From Candidatus Aminicenantota bacterium (GTDB taxonomy: Bacteria; Acidobacteriota; Aminicenantia; UBA2199): a stretch of 11,782 nucleotides of DNA. The position numbers were made by a program, and so were the translations under genes. This document shows positions 1-5,685 of the stretch, piece by piece. Within the stretch, counting starts at the first letter, position 1. Every line of letters starts with the position of its first letter. Under the pieces are notes generated by a model. That model saw only the letters and a program-made list of their open reading frames with translations. It searched no databases and was not told the DNA's origin. The stretch is from assembly GCA_024644125.1 (NCBI GenBank), contig JAHELQ010000122.1, forward strand, positions 1-11,782, written 5' to 3'.

Positions 1-189
1 AACCGACATCCCCTCGACCCTGGGCAAAAAATCCAACACCTTCTGTTTCGTCCTCTCCAACACACAATCCAGCCGCCGCAACACAGTCAGAGGCAAAATC
101 ACCTTCCCATAATCCGCCTGCTTATAATCCCCCCGCAACACATCCGCAACACTCCAAATCAAATTCGCTTTCTCTTTAAAATCCTTCAC
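1..189 (-). CDS. hsdM: Type I restriction-modification system methylase subunit HsdM, N-terminal part (cut by window edge)
   Basis: Reading leftwards from a GTG at 189-187, 63 codons stay open to the window edge. The peptide contains ANLIWSVADVLRG, followed by DYGKVILPLTVLRRLDCVL. This is the characteristic start of the HsdM N-terminal helical domain. HsdM is the adenine methyltransferase subunit that, with the specificity subunit HsdS, methylates DNA and forms the core of the type I restriction complex. The catalytic NPPF region lies outside the window, so activity cannot be judged. The GTG start is supported by a GAGGTG ribosome-binding site (195-200, minus strand) five bases upstream and by the conserved family start just after it. 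HsdS and HsdR would be expected further left. It is transcribed away from all other genes here. Family assignment is recognition from the sequence; the rest is known family biology. Confidence 0.9.
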   Translation of the reverse strand, partial: MKDFKEKANLIWSVADVLRGDYKQADYGKVILPLTVLRRLDCVLERTKQKVLDFLPRVEGMSV

Positions 190-254
190 AAAAACACCTC
201 ACAGTCAACTTTCACCTCAACAAGACCAACGACGACAAAACTCCCAAAAGCCCC

Positions 255-283
255 ATTATAAAGAAAAACCGTTTTTGTGTCCA
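255..283 (-). promoter_or_regulatory. Sigma70-type promoter for hsdM
   Basis: On the minus strand there is TGGACA (278-283), a 17-base spacer and a perfect TATAAT (255-260). This is one mismatch from the full consensus. Transcription would begin near 248 and give a leader of about 60 bases before the GTG at 189. Confidence 0.6.
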
Positions 284-441
284 GGGAAAATTGTCCTTGA
301 ACACATTGTAAAATTTTGGGTATGCCGGCCAACCACACCTCCCTATTACCGTTTACTGAGTTTCTAATCGTTGCTGCACAATTTTCAAATTGTCCTGTAC
401 TATTTGCCAATAATATGGGAAGTGCTATTTGGTGTATACCT

Positions 442-473
442 GGGGCAGAGATGGGGGCAGAGATGGGGACAGG
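442..473. repeat. G-rich short tandem repeat, left flank of transposase remnant
   Basis: Three imperfect 9-12 base units (GGGGCAGAGAT, GGGGGCAGAGAT, GGGGACAGG) follow each other. The last 12 bases, GATGGGGACAGG (462-473), are repeated exactly in inverted orientation at 823-834. This resembles the short palindromic repeats that flank RAYT-type transposase genes. Confidence 0.6.
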
Positions 474-575
474 CAAGAGAAGCGAAGCAGCATTCGTCGT
501 CGAGAAGCACTCGATGAAGGCTTCGATGATTATCTGCGGCATCGCATCATCGGCATCTTTGATTCTACCAGGACT

Positions 576-605
576 TCCGAACCGGGCTTCTCCGAACCGG
601 GCTTC
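576..605. repeat. Perfect 15-bp tandem duplication
   Basis: TCCGAACCGGGCTTC occurs twice head-to-tail with no mismatch (576-590 and 591-605). Because 15 is a multiple of three it does not shift the frame. It lies just upstream of the transposase remnant and looks like a recent slippage product. Confidence 0.75.
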
Positions 606-642
606 GGAAAATATTATCGAAAAAATCTCGAAAAACGGTTCA

Positions 643-873
643 AAGGGGATCCTCGATTATTACTCGGAGATGTATTTTGTCGAGAAATTGGCCTTTAGCA
701 TCATGGGCAATCACTTTCATCTGGTGATCAAATCCGAACCCGAACACCTCTTCGACGACAGGGAGGTGACCCGCCGCTACGTGCGCTTCATCCTCAAGGA
801 AAAAAATCCGACACATAATCTACCTGTCCCCATCACCTCTCCATCACCTCTTAAAAAGTTTAGTATAATTTAA
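643..873 (+). pseudogene. Remnant of a REP-associated tyrosine transposase (RAYT, Y1/HUH family)
   Basis: The readable stretch contains YFVEKLAFSIMGNHFHLVIK, in which HFH (712-720) is the metal-binding HUH motif of Y1 single-strand transposases. The surrounding phrase fits the transposase IS200-like domain of RAYT proteins. It continues with EVTRRYVRFILKEK and then runs into repeat sequence. The normal N-terminal part (MxRxxRI...YHVxxRG) is not recognisable upstream, and the catalytic-tyrosine helix region is lost after about position 815. The same frame is open back to 316, but the translation there is low-complexity and not family-like. I therefore call a truncated, non-functional copy rather than a gene. 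A 12-bp inverted repeat on either side (462-473 and 823-834) supports a former mobile or REP-linked unit. Confidence 0.65.
823..851. repeat. C-rich inverted and tandem repeat, right flank of transposase remnant
   Basis: CCTGTCCCCATC (823-834) is the exact reverse complement of 462-473. It overlaps a perfect 11-bp tandem repeat, CCATCACCTCT (830-840 and 841-851). With the left array it brackets the RAYT remnant. Confidence 0.6.
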
Positions 874-890
874 CTAACCAGGAGGTTTTA

Positions 891-980
891 ATGTCCGAGA
901 AGACAAGGCGGCATTTCGATGCGGAAGAGAAAGTAAAGAAAAATAATATTTTTTTACACAAGCGGGATTTTGTTTTTTAG
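891..980 (+). pseudogene. 29-codon stub resembling the start of an IS3/IS66-type transposase OrfA
   Basis: An AGGAGG ribosome-binding site (880-885) sits five bases before an ATG. The peptide begins MSEKTRRHFDAEEKV, which matches the typical opening of IS3-type OrfA helix-turn-helix proteins (MSEKxRRxFSAEEKVxIL...). After residue 15 the similarity ends and the frame runs through AT-rich sequence to a TAG at 978-980. The helix-turn-helix and the rest of OrfA and OrfB are absent. A TATAAT-like hexamer at 864-869 lies upstream but has no good -35 partner. Translation signals are intact, so a short peptide could still be made, but a truncated insertion sequence is the simpler reading. Confidence 0.5.
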
Positions 981-990
981 GATTTTTTTA

Positions 991-1018
991 TTGATATTTC
1001 TCTTTACATTTATATTGT
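991..1018 (+). promoter_or_regulatory. Possible promoter for the small zinc-ribbon/membrane-protein pair
   Basis: TTGATA (991-996), a 16-base spacer and TATTGT (1013-1018) lie in an AT-rich stretch. The leader would be about 40 bases before the ATG at 1068. A perfect TTGACA at 1019-1024 is an alternative -35. Its -10 (TAAAAA at 1042-1047) is weak and would place the start point on the ribosome-binding site. Confidence 0.3.
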
Positions 1019-1067
1019 TTGACATTAAAATTATTGTGAGATAAAAAATGGAGAGGGATTGAGCGAG

Positions 1068-1289
1068 ATGTTAAGGAAAAAGAAAAAAACTGTGATTTAT
1101 AACATCCAATGTGTTGTTGACAAGAACCATGAATTTGACCGGGAGTTTGTCGTAGAAGATGGGTCCGAGGAGAAATACACCACCGAGGTGCAAATCTATT
1201 GTCCGTTTTGCCATAATTTATTGACTGTGACTGTGGATGGGAAAATTCTGTCCGACACGTCCGTTTTCCGGTCTGTGGAGAAGGTGTGA
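1068..1289 (+). CDS. Small zinc-ribbon-like protein of unknown function
   Basis: This is a 73-residue protein with a strongly basic start (MLRKKKK) and a CPFC knuckle at residues 45-48. C15 and H21 are possible additional metal ligands, so a one-knuckle-plus-CxnH zinc ribbon is plausible but not proven. The remainder is beta-rich with alternating hydrophobic residues, and there is no signal peptide or membrane helix. I chose the ATG at 1068 because GAGAGG (1051-1056) then has an acceptable 11-base spacing. The in-frame TTG at 1059 would leave only 2 bases. The stop codon overlaps the start of the next gene (GTGA, 1286-1289), which implies translational coupling and a shared function with the following membrane protein. 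I recognise no named family. Nucleic-acid or protein binding is a guess from the ribbon alone. Confidence 0.65.
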   Translation: MLRKKKKTVIYNIQCVVDKNHEFDREFVVEDGSEEKYTTEVQIYCPFCHNLLTVTVDGKILSDTSVFRSVEKV

Positions 1290-1699
1290 GAGTGGCTGAA
1301 AAGGAATTGTTACACAGTAGAAGAACCGATCGGGAGGACGAAGCCTGGATCGCATATATTCACGACGAGATTCGCGCGACTCCGGACCGGTTGGAGGACG
1401 CGGCAAAATTTATCGCCACCATGATCGGTATCTCGTTGACCATTTTTCTGGCGATCGCCAAATCCGGCGACAAGATCGAGATCACCGGCTCTGTCAAAGC
1501 CGCGTTGTTGGCATGGTTGCTGTCGCTCTTGCTGTCGTTTTTGGTCGTCTTTCCCTTCCGCTACCGCTGTCTCAGTTCCAGCGCGCAATCGATTCGACAG
1601 ATGCACCGCCGCATCGTCAGGCTCAAATGGTGGCTCTTGCTTCTCAGCGTCGTGTTTTTTCTCGGCGCTCTATCCATCCTGATCTTCAAGTTGCTTTGA
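1286..1699 (+). CDS. Three-helix membrane protein, coupled to the upstream zinc-ribbon gene
   Basis: This is a 137-residue protein starting at a GTG that overlaps the previous stop by four bases. The N-terminal 40 residues are charged and predicted helical (around DEAWIAYIHDEIRATPDRLE). They are followed by hydrophobic segments at about 41-58, 70-90 and 115-134, and a basic loop (RYRC...RQMHRRIVRLK) between the second and third. No enzymatic motif is visible. By the inside-positive rule the basic loop, and hence the end of helix 2 and start of helix 3, should face the cytoplasm. Small multi-helix proteins paired with a soluble partner are common as membrane effectors in bacterial conflict systems. 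The hsdM gene and mobile debris nearby make that idea worth testing, but nothing in this protein proves it. No named family recognised. Confidence 0.7.
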   Translation: MRVAEKELLHSRRTDREDEAWIAYIHDEIRATPDRLEDAAKFIATMIGISLTIFLAIAKSGDKIEITGSVKAALLAWLLSLLLSFLVVFPFRYRCLSSSAQSIRQMHRRIVRLKWWLLLLSVVFFLGALSILIFKLL

Positions 1700-1775
1700 A
1701 GACATCGATCTTAGCGTAGTTTGTTTCGCTTTAAGGGACTTTAATTTTTTTTATATAAAAAAAAAAGAGGAGAAC

Positions 1776-2025
1776 ATGAACGAAAAAAAATGCGTTGGAA
1801 CGCGTGGTACACGATTACGTTACTCGTGATTATCGCGGCAATGGTGGCCGTTTCTGTTATGATTCCTTGTTTCAGATGTTTAGCGATGCGGCTGAAACCG
1901 GCAGCAAAATTTCCCAACTACCTGCGTTAAGCGGTAGTTTGATCGGCCTTCTGGCCATTAGCCACGGCGGTTACCTGATCCACAAGGCGATTCCCCATAC
2001 TAAACTCGGAGAGGGGGAAAAATAA
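1776..2025 (+). pseudogene. Small two-helix membrane protein gene with two apparent frameshifts
   Basis: A GAGGAGA ribosome-binding site (1767-1773) precedes ATG 1776, but that frame stops after 17 codons. A second frame, joined at a run of eight A (1783-1790), reads RWNAWYTITLLVIIAAMVAV, a clear membrane helix. Around 1859-1875 the sense moves to a third frame that reads SLIGLLAISHGGYLIHKAIP and ends in TAA at 2023-2025. Each change is a one-base deletion relative to a continuous gene. The reconstructed protein would be about 80 residues: a helix at residues 10-28, a linker, and a second hydrophobic LLxISHGGY segment. I have seen similar small proteins of unknown function, but I cannot name a family. 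It may be a decaying gene, a sequencing or assembly error at the homopolymer, or in part a case of slippage on the A run. It continues the series of small membrane genes just upstream. Confidence 0.55.
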
Positions 2026-2034
2026 TCAGTCGCC

Positions 2035-2079
2035 GATCTCGAAATCTCAATGGGGATCACTTTAATTTCGATTGAGATC
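2035..2079. other. Imperfect hairpin just after the frameshifted gene
   Basis: GATCTC (2035-2040) pairs with GAGATC (2074-2079), and GAAAT (2041-2045) pairs with ATTTC (2065-2069). An overlapping alternative stem is ATCTCAAT (2044-2051) with ATTGAGAT (2071-2078). It starts ten bases after the stop codon. There is no T-run, so a rho-independent terminator is doubtful. Confidence 0.3.
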
Positions 2080-2099
2080 TTCATCGTAAAAGGGGAGAC

Positions 2100-2166
2100 G
2101 GGACAGTTTGTACGGAAGATGGGACGATGCGTACGGGAAGATGGGACTCCAGTACGGAATTTTGAT
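2100..2166. repeat. Three imperfect tandem units of 21-24 bp
   Basis: Units at 2100-2120, 2121-2142 and 2143-2166 all begin GGGAC, have a GTACGG core 11-13 bases in, and end in (A)AGAT or TTGAT. Internal bases differ between units. They could be binding sites, or the multiple end repeats of an IS21-like element; no transposase is adjacent. Confidence 0.5.
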
Positions 2167-2254
2167 CAAATCCACAGGGATTTTTAAAAAAAGCATATGA
2201 AGAACGAGATTTCGCCGCTAAATTATCTCCATCATCTTCTCGAACTTACATTCA

Positions 2255-2294
2255 AACCGGAACGATGCGGTCTTCGTAGCCACATCGTCCGGTT
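2255..2294. repeat. Long hairpin (palindromic element)
   Basis: The arm at 2255-2270 pairs with 2280-2294 around a 9-base loop. There are 14-15 base pairs, including AACCGGA with TCCGGTT and CGATG with CATCG, with one bulged A (2262) and one mismatch (2268 with 2282). The length and GC-rich stem resemble REP-type palindromes or a structured RNA. There is no T-tract, so it is not a standard terminator. Confidence 0.55.
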
Positions 2295-2481
2295 CAACTA
2301 TATAAATGCGGGAATCGCGGCATTCCGAGAGTAGGAAGCTCTTTGCACTGGCTTTCTAACACTGCTTCGTTGAAATGACGGGGGAAGGTTTGGAAAAAAT
2401 TTTGGAAGATGTGAACCATTTGGGGGGGCGGTTCGTTTTCGAGGTGATGCGGGGATCGTGTAGGCCCGGGGTCCGCTGGTT

Positions 2482-2510
2482 TTGACAATTGTTTTGTTGT
2501 TTGCTAATAT
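2482..2510 (+). promoter_or_regulatory. Candidate promoter for the envelope operon
   Basis: A perfect TTGACA (2482-2487) is followed by a 17-base spacer and TAATAT (2505-2510). The expected start point (about 2516-2518) falls inside the GAGGAG ribosome-binding site at 2514-2519. The message would be nearly leaderless, or the true -10 lies elsewhere. Confidence 0.4.
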
Positions 2511-2525
2511 GATGAGGAGTGAAAA

Positions 2526-2717
2526 ATGGCAAAGTTTTTAGTATGGTTATTGTTGTTGTTTTTTTGCTGGCCGCTGGCTTTGCTGGCGTTGGTATTGTAT
2601 CCAATCGCCTGGATTCTGACCTTGCCGTTCCGATTGGTGGGGATTACCGTGGGAGCGGTTTTCGAGTTGTTGGGGGCGATTATCACGTTACCGGCGCGGG
2701 TGATCAAACGAATTTAG
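2526..2717 (+). CDS. 63-residue membrane protein of unknown function
   Basis: The protein is almost entirely hydrophobic. One helix spans about residues 4-31 (containing a CWPLALLALVLYP stretch), and a second region about 34-55 contains LPFRLVGITVGAVFELLGAI. A short basic tail (RVIKRI) follows. The ATG has a good GAGGAG site (2514-2519) six bases upstream. It ends 15 bases before the next gene and is therefore the likely first gene of the envelope operon. No enzymatic motif exists in so short a protein. It could be a small accessory subunit or a stability factor for its neighbours, but that is only inferred from position. The tight ribosome-binding site and the consistent membrane-helix pattern argue that it is a real gene. 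Confidence 0.65.
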   Translation: MAKFLVWLLLLFFCWPLALLALVLYPIAWILTLPFRLVGITVGAVFELLGAIITLPARVIKRI

Positions 2718-2732
2718 CGGCAGGAGGCGTAG

Positions 2733-3632
2733 ATGAAGCGCCTGATATTGTGCGCGTATATTTGTCTGTGTGGGATGAGCTTGATGTCTGAACATCTGGA
2801 GCGGTTCGATGGCGCGCTGCCCGGGACGGTTTCCGGTTGGACGAAGCAGGGGAGCGGCGCCCGGTATGACGGCGAGACGTTGTTCGATTATATCGACGGC
2901 GGGGCCGAGCTATATCTTTCCTATGGTTTCCTCGAAGTAGCGTCGTTTAGCTACAAAAAAGAGGGGGCGACGGAGATTACGGTGGATGTGTTCGATATGG
3001 GCAATTCCTACAATGCCTACGGCGTGTTTTCCCAATCGCGGCAAGCCATCGATGCGCGTATCGGTCAGGGAATGGAGTATGCGGGCGGGCTTCTGACTTT
3101 CTGGAAGGATCGCTATTATGTGTCGATTTTGGCCTATCCTGAAACCGCCGAAGCCGGCGATGCGGTGTTCCGTTTGGCGCGGTCGCTCGATTTTGCCATG
3201 CAGGGGAAGGGAGAGATCCCTGCCATCGTAAGGATGCTGCCGGAAGAGGGCTTGCGCGCAGAGAGCGTCCGCTATTTTCGTCATTATATCTGGATCAACA
3301 GCCACTATTTTATCTCAACCGAGAATATCCTCGATATCGACGGGGACTGCGGGGCGGTTCTGGCGGAATACCAAAAAGAGAACCAAAAATACATCGTGCT
3401 ACTGGTTCGTTATCCTGACAAAAAACGGGCTGTGCGCGCGTTTGCAGGTTTTATGAAGAGCTATCTCCCGGATGCCGACGATAATGGGGCAAAAGAGATC
3501 GAGGATGGAAAGTGGTCCGGCGCCGTTTTGTCGGAGAATTTTGTAATTGTGGTGTTGAACTCCCATAATAAAGATAATATATTATATACTATAAATAAGT
3601 TAAAAAATTCCATCGGGAGGAATGGCTCATGA
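2733..3632 (+). CDS. Secreted DUF6599-like protein
   Basis: This is a 299-residue protein with a short Sec-type signal peptide (residues 1 to about 19: MKRLILCAYICLCGMSLMS). The mature start has the pattern GWTKQG...YDGETLFDYIDGGAELY, followed by YGFLEVASFSY and a DVFDMGNSYNAYGVFSQSR block. This is the signature I associate with DUF6599 proteins of Acidobacteria-like genomes. A second, weaker half from about residue 160 ends with ILYTINKLKNSIG. No catalytic motif is visible and the function is unknown; a periplasmic or outer-surface role is inferred from the signal. An AGGAGG site (2722-2727) lies five bases before the ATG. The stop overlaps the start of the DUF362 gene by four bases (3629-3632), so the two are translationally coupled and probably act together. 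Confidence 0.75.
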   Translation: MKRLILCAYICLCGMSLMSEHLERFDGALPGTVSGWTKQGSGARYDGETLFDYIDGGAELYLSYGFLEVASFSYKKEGATEITVDVFDMGNSYNAYGVFSQSRQAIDARIGQGMEYAGGLLTFWKDRYYVSILAYPETAEAGDAVFRLARSLDFAMQGKGEIPAIVRMLPEEGLRAESVRYFRHYIWINSHYFISTENILDIDGDCGAVLAEYQKENQKYIVLLVRYPDKKRAVRAFAGFMKSYLPDADDNGAKEIEDGKWSGAVLSENFVIVVLNSHNKDNILYTINKLKNSIGRNGS

Positions 3633-4546
3633 AAAAAAAAGATGGCATGACCCGCCGCGATTTTATCAAAGCGTCTTCGGCAACCGCGGTCGGTTCAACT
3701 TTCTTCCTGTCATCCTGCGCTTCCACGGCCAATGCCGTCAAACGCGTGGATTCCGCTCCCAGTCCCCAGACCAAAGTCGTATTGGTACGGGATGTGAATG
3801 TGCTGGATGAAGCCGGGAAACCGAAGTTCGATGCGTTGCTGCGGATGCTAGATCAGGCGGTGGCGGAATTGACCGGCGAGACCGATTCGCTGAAAGGATG
3901 GCGCTCCATTGTCAAACCGGAAGACCGCGTAGGGATCAAGACCAATGTCTGGAAGTTCTTGCCCACGCCGCCGGAATTGGAGCGTGCAATCGAGCAACGG
4001 GTCCGGGACGCAGGAGTGGACGGTTCCAATATCAAGATCCAGGATCGAGGACTGCACAGCGATCCCTTCTTCCTCAACGCGACAGCGTTGATCAATACCC
4101 GCCCCATGCGCACTCACAATTGGTCCGGAGTCGGCAGTTTGATCAAGAATTACATCACGTTTGTCCCTAAACCTTCGGAATTGCATCCCGATTCTTGCGC
4201 GGATCTGGCCACTGTCTGGAAATTACCGTCGGTCATAGGTAAAACCCGCTTGAACGTGTTGGTATTGTTGACACCGCAATTCCACGGCAAAGGCCCCCAT
4301 AGTTTCAGCCCCCAGTACGTATGGAAATATTACGGCCTGGCGGCGGGATTCGATCCTGTGGCGGTGGATACTGTGGGACTGCGTATTCTCCAGCAGAAAC
4401 GAAACGATTATTTCGGCGTTGAGAGTCCGCTCAATCCTCCGGCCAAACATATCCTGCTGGCGGATACCCGTCATCAATTGGGAGTGGCGGATATGGCGAA
4501 AATCAATCTGGTTAAAATGGGGTATGCCAAAGATTTGTTGATCTGA
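3629..4546 (+). CDS. Tat-exported lipoprotein of the DUF362 family
   Basis: The 305-residue protein opens with a twin-arginine signal (TRRDFIKASSA, residues 8-18) that runs into a lipobox LSSC with Cys30 as the likely lipidated residue. It should therefore be exported folded and anchored in the membrane. The rest fits the DUF362 domain: VKPEDRVGIKTNVW near residues 92-105, a MRTHNWSGVGSLIKNYI block near 161-177, and the C-terminal GLAAGFDPVAVDTVGLRIL segment. Many DUF362 proteins carry an added 4Fe-4S ferredoxin module. Here no CxxCxxC motif exists, so this is the cluster-free form. Export by Tat suggests a cofactor or prefolding requirement. A GGGAGG site (3615-3620) is eight bases before the ATG, and the start overlaps the stop of the DUF6599 gene. 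The exact reaction is unknown for this family. Confidence 0.8.
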   Translation: MKKKDGMTRRDFIKASSATAVGSTFFLSSCASTANAVKRVDSAPSPQTKVVLVRDVNVLDEAGKPKFDALLRMLDQAVAELTGETDSLKGWRSIVKPEDRVGIKTNVWKFLPTPPELERAIEQRVRDAGVDGSNIKIQDRGLHSDPFFLNATALINTRPMRTHNWSGVGSLIKNYITFVPKPSELHPDSCADLATVWKLPSVIGKTRLNVLVLLTPQFHGKGPHSFSPQYVWKYYGLAAGFDPVAVDTVGLRILQQKRNDYFGVESPLNPPAKHILLADTRHQLGVADMAKINLVKMGYAKDLLI

Positions 4547-4578
4547 CAGGACAATTTGAAGAACGGGGCGAAAACGAC

Positions 4579-5103
4579 GTGAAAAACGGAAAAATTGTGT
4601 TGATAGTGTTTGTACTGAGTATGACGGTGATTTTTGCCGGTTTTGTTTCCTGCTCAAAGGAAAAAACCGAGGAGGAAAAGCTTCAGGATTTCATCGCTCA
4701 GGTGGGCGAAGATGTGGAAGCGGAGGATATGGGTCGGGTGCTGGGTTATCTGGACGAGAACTTCGAGGATTTTGAAGGTCGGGATGTATCCGAGGCGGAA
4801 GAGATGATAGACAAGTACTTCACTCGGTACAAGCAGATCGCCTTCAATTTGTTGGCTTCAAAAGTACTTTTCATCGACGGCAACCGGGCGGAAATGGAGG
4901 TGGAGATTTCCCTCTCCAGCGGCGCAGCCAAAGCTTTCCGAAAACTGATCAAATTTTCAGGGGAATGTTATCGGTTTAAATTGACGCTGGCGCGTCCAAT
5001 GGGGGAGTGGAAGATCTCGTACGCCGAGTGGCGTTACATGCCGCTCGATCAATTGTTTCCCGAGTCGTTTAAAATATTGAAAGAGGTTTTTCCTAATATT
5101 TAA
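4579..5103 (+). CDS. Small lipoprotein, possibly NTF2/SnoaL-like fold
   Basis: This is a 174-residue protein with a lipoprotein signal peptide ending FVSC, Cys25 being the predicted lipidation site. Ser at the next position fits outer-membrane sorting in a Gram-negative cell. The mature part has two opening acidic helices (EEEKLQDFIAQVGEDVEAED), then YLDENFEDFEGRD and alternating strands ending in EWKISYAEWRYM. This order of helices and a curved sheet, with a typical closing tryptophan strand, is what NTF2-like domains look like. No active-site residues are evident, so a binding role is more likely than catalysis. It starts at GTG, 32 bases after the DUF362 gene, with only a weak ribosome-binding site. 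It is probably the last gene of the envelope operon. Fold assignment is an inference from pattern. Confidence 0.65.
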   Translation: MKNGKIVLIVFVLSMTVIFAGFVSCSKEKTEEEKLQDFIAQVGEDVEAEDMGRVLGYLDENFEDFEGRDVSEAEEMIDKYFTRYKQIAFNLLASKVLFIDGNRAEMEVEISLSSGAAKAFRKLIKFSGECYRFKLTLARPMGEWKISYAEWRYMPLDQLFPESFKILKEVFPNI

Positions 5104-5144
5104 CTGTATTATCCGCTGTTTGCGAGTATTTGCAGCATGGATGG

Positions 5145-5195
5145 TTGAATTATTATGTCCTTTATGCTATAGTTTCATATTGAAAACTTGAAACC
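5145..5195 (+). promoter_or_regulatory. Promoter and downstream direct repeat ahead of the AraC-type gene
   Basis: TTGAAT (5145-5150), a 17-base spacer and TATAGT (5168-5173) form a good sigma70-like promoter. Immediately downstream are two 8-base units in tandem, TTGAAAAC (5180-5187) and TTGAAACC (5188-5195). They could be an operator across the start point. The leader to the ATG at 5341 would be about 160 bases, with no clear ORF or terminator in it. Confidence 0.45.
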
Positions 5196-5340
5196 AAGTA
5201 CTGGCACCGTTCTATTAAACATTATCTATATGTCAGCTTTCCACGCTTGAAAAAAGATTTGTGGATTATGTTTAAGGAACCTGTTTCTTGTCGAAGTGAT
5301 TGCGTCTTAATTTATCTGAATAGGGCTGAAATTAGTTAAA

Positions 5341-5682
5341 ATGAAAAAACAAAATCTAGCGGATTCAGTTGTGGAATTTGTGTTATTGCAGAATGACGAG
5401 GAGCTTGCAGCTCTAACGGTAAAGCGAATCGCAAATCATTTCGATGTGAACCCATCCTATTTGTCCCGCCGTTTTATGATGGACAAAAAGATTTCGTTGG
5501 GCGATCTCATCCTCAGAGTCAAAATTTTCCGCTCAACCCTCATCTTGCGTGAAAACAAGGATTTGACAATCAATGAGGTGGCTCGAAAAATGGGATTCTG
5601 TACTCCGGGCTATTTTATCAATGTATTCAAAAAATACTTTGGAACATCGCCGGGAAAATACCGGGAGTGTGTCAGAGATTAG
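5341..5682 (+). CDS. AraC-type transcriptional regulator, DNA-binding domain only
   Basis: This 113-residue protein is essentially one AraC/XylS DNA-binding domain (HTH_18). The first helix-turn-helix is at about residues 24-45 (LTVKRIANHFDVNPSYLSRRF). The linking helix region runs 51-70. The second helix-turn-helix is at 75-100 (LTINEVARKMGFCTPGYFINVFKKYF), followed by the family's closing GTSPGKYRE. The usual N-terminal ligand-binding domain of AraC or a response-regulator receiver is absent, so signal sensing must come from elsewhere or activity follows expression level. It stands alone between two intergenic stretches (237 bp before, 60 bp after) and reads towards the biosynthetic genes, so it is the likely pathway-specific regulator. 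The ATG has no good ribosome-binding site. No earlier in-frame start improves the match to the family. Confidence 0.85.
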   Translation: MKKQNLADSVVEFVLLQNDEELAALTVKRIANHFDVNPSYLSRRFMMDKKISLGDLILRVKIFRSTLILRENKDLTINEVARKMGFCTPGYFINVFKKYFGTSPGKYRECVRD

Positions 5683-5685
5683 AAC

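Larger units (their letters stand above)
2036..2480. other. Gene-poor stretch, about 450 bp
   Basis: I see no convincing gene here. A 45-codon plus-strand frame (2197-2334) and a 64-codon minus-strand frame (2294-2488) lack ribosome-binding sites and recognisable family features. The stretch holds the short tandem repeats at 2100-2166 and the hairpin at 2255-2294, and G-rich runs near 2380-2470. It may be old mobile or repeat sequence. Confidence 0.5.

Noticed and set aside
186..542. 118-codon minus-strand frame overlapping the hsdM leader
   Set aside because: It covers the hsdM promoter and the repeats of the transposase remnant in a different frame from hsdM; no family features or ribosome-binding site.
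316..642. Upstream open frame continuous with the transposase remnant
   Set aside because: Translation over G-rich repeats and the 15-bp duplication does not resemble any transposase N-terminus; openness appears accidental.
442..851. Possible CRISPR array from the repeated G-rich and C-rich units
   Set aside because: Units are only 9-12 bp, directly adjacent without spacers, and inverted across a transposase remnant.
2035..2079. Possible rho-independent terminator
   Set aside because: The stem is broken, the loop is 19 bases and no T-run follows, so it is only listed as a hairpin.
2197..2334. 45-codon plus-strand frame starting at ATG 2197
   Set aside because: No ribosome-binding site, no recognisable protein features, and it spans the hairpin at 2255-2294.
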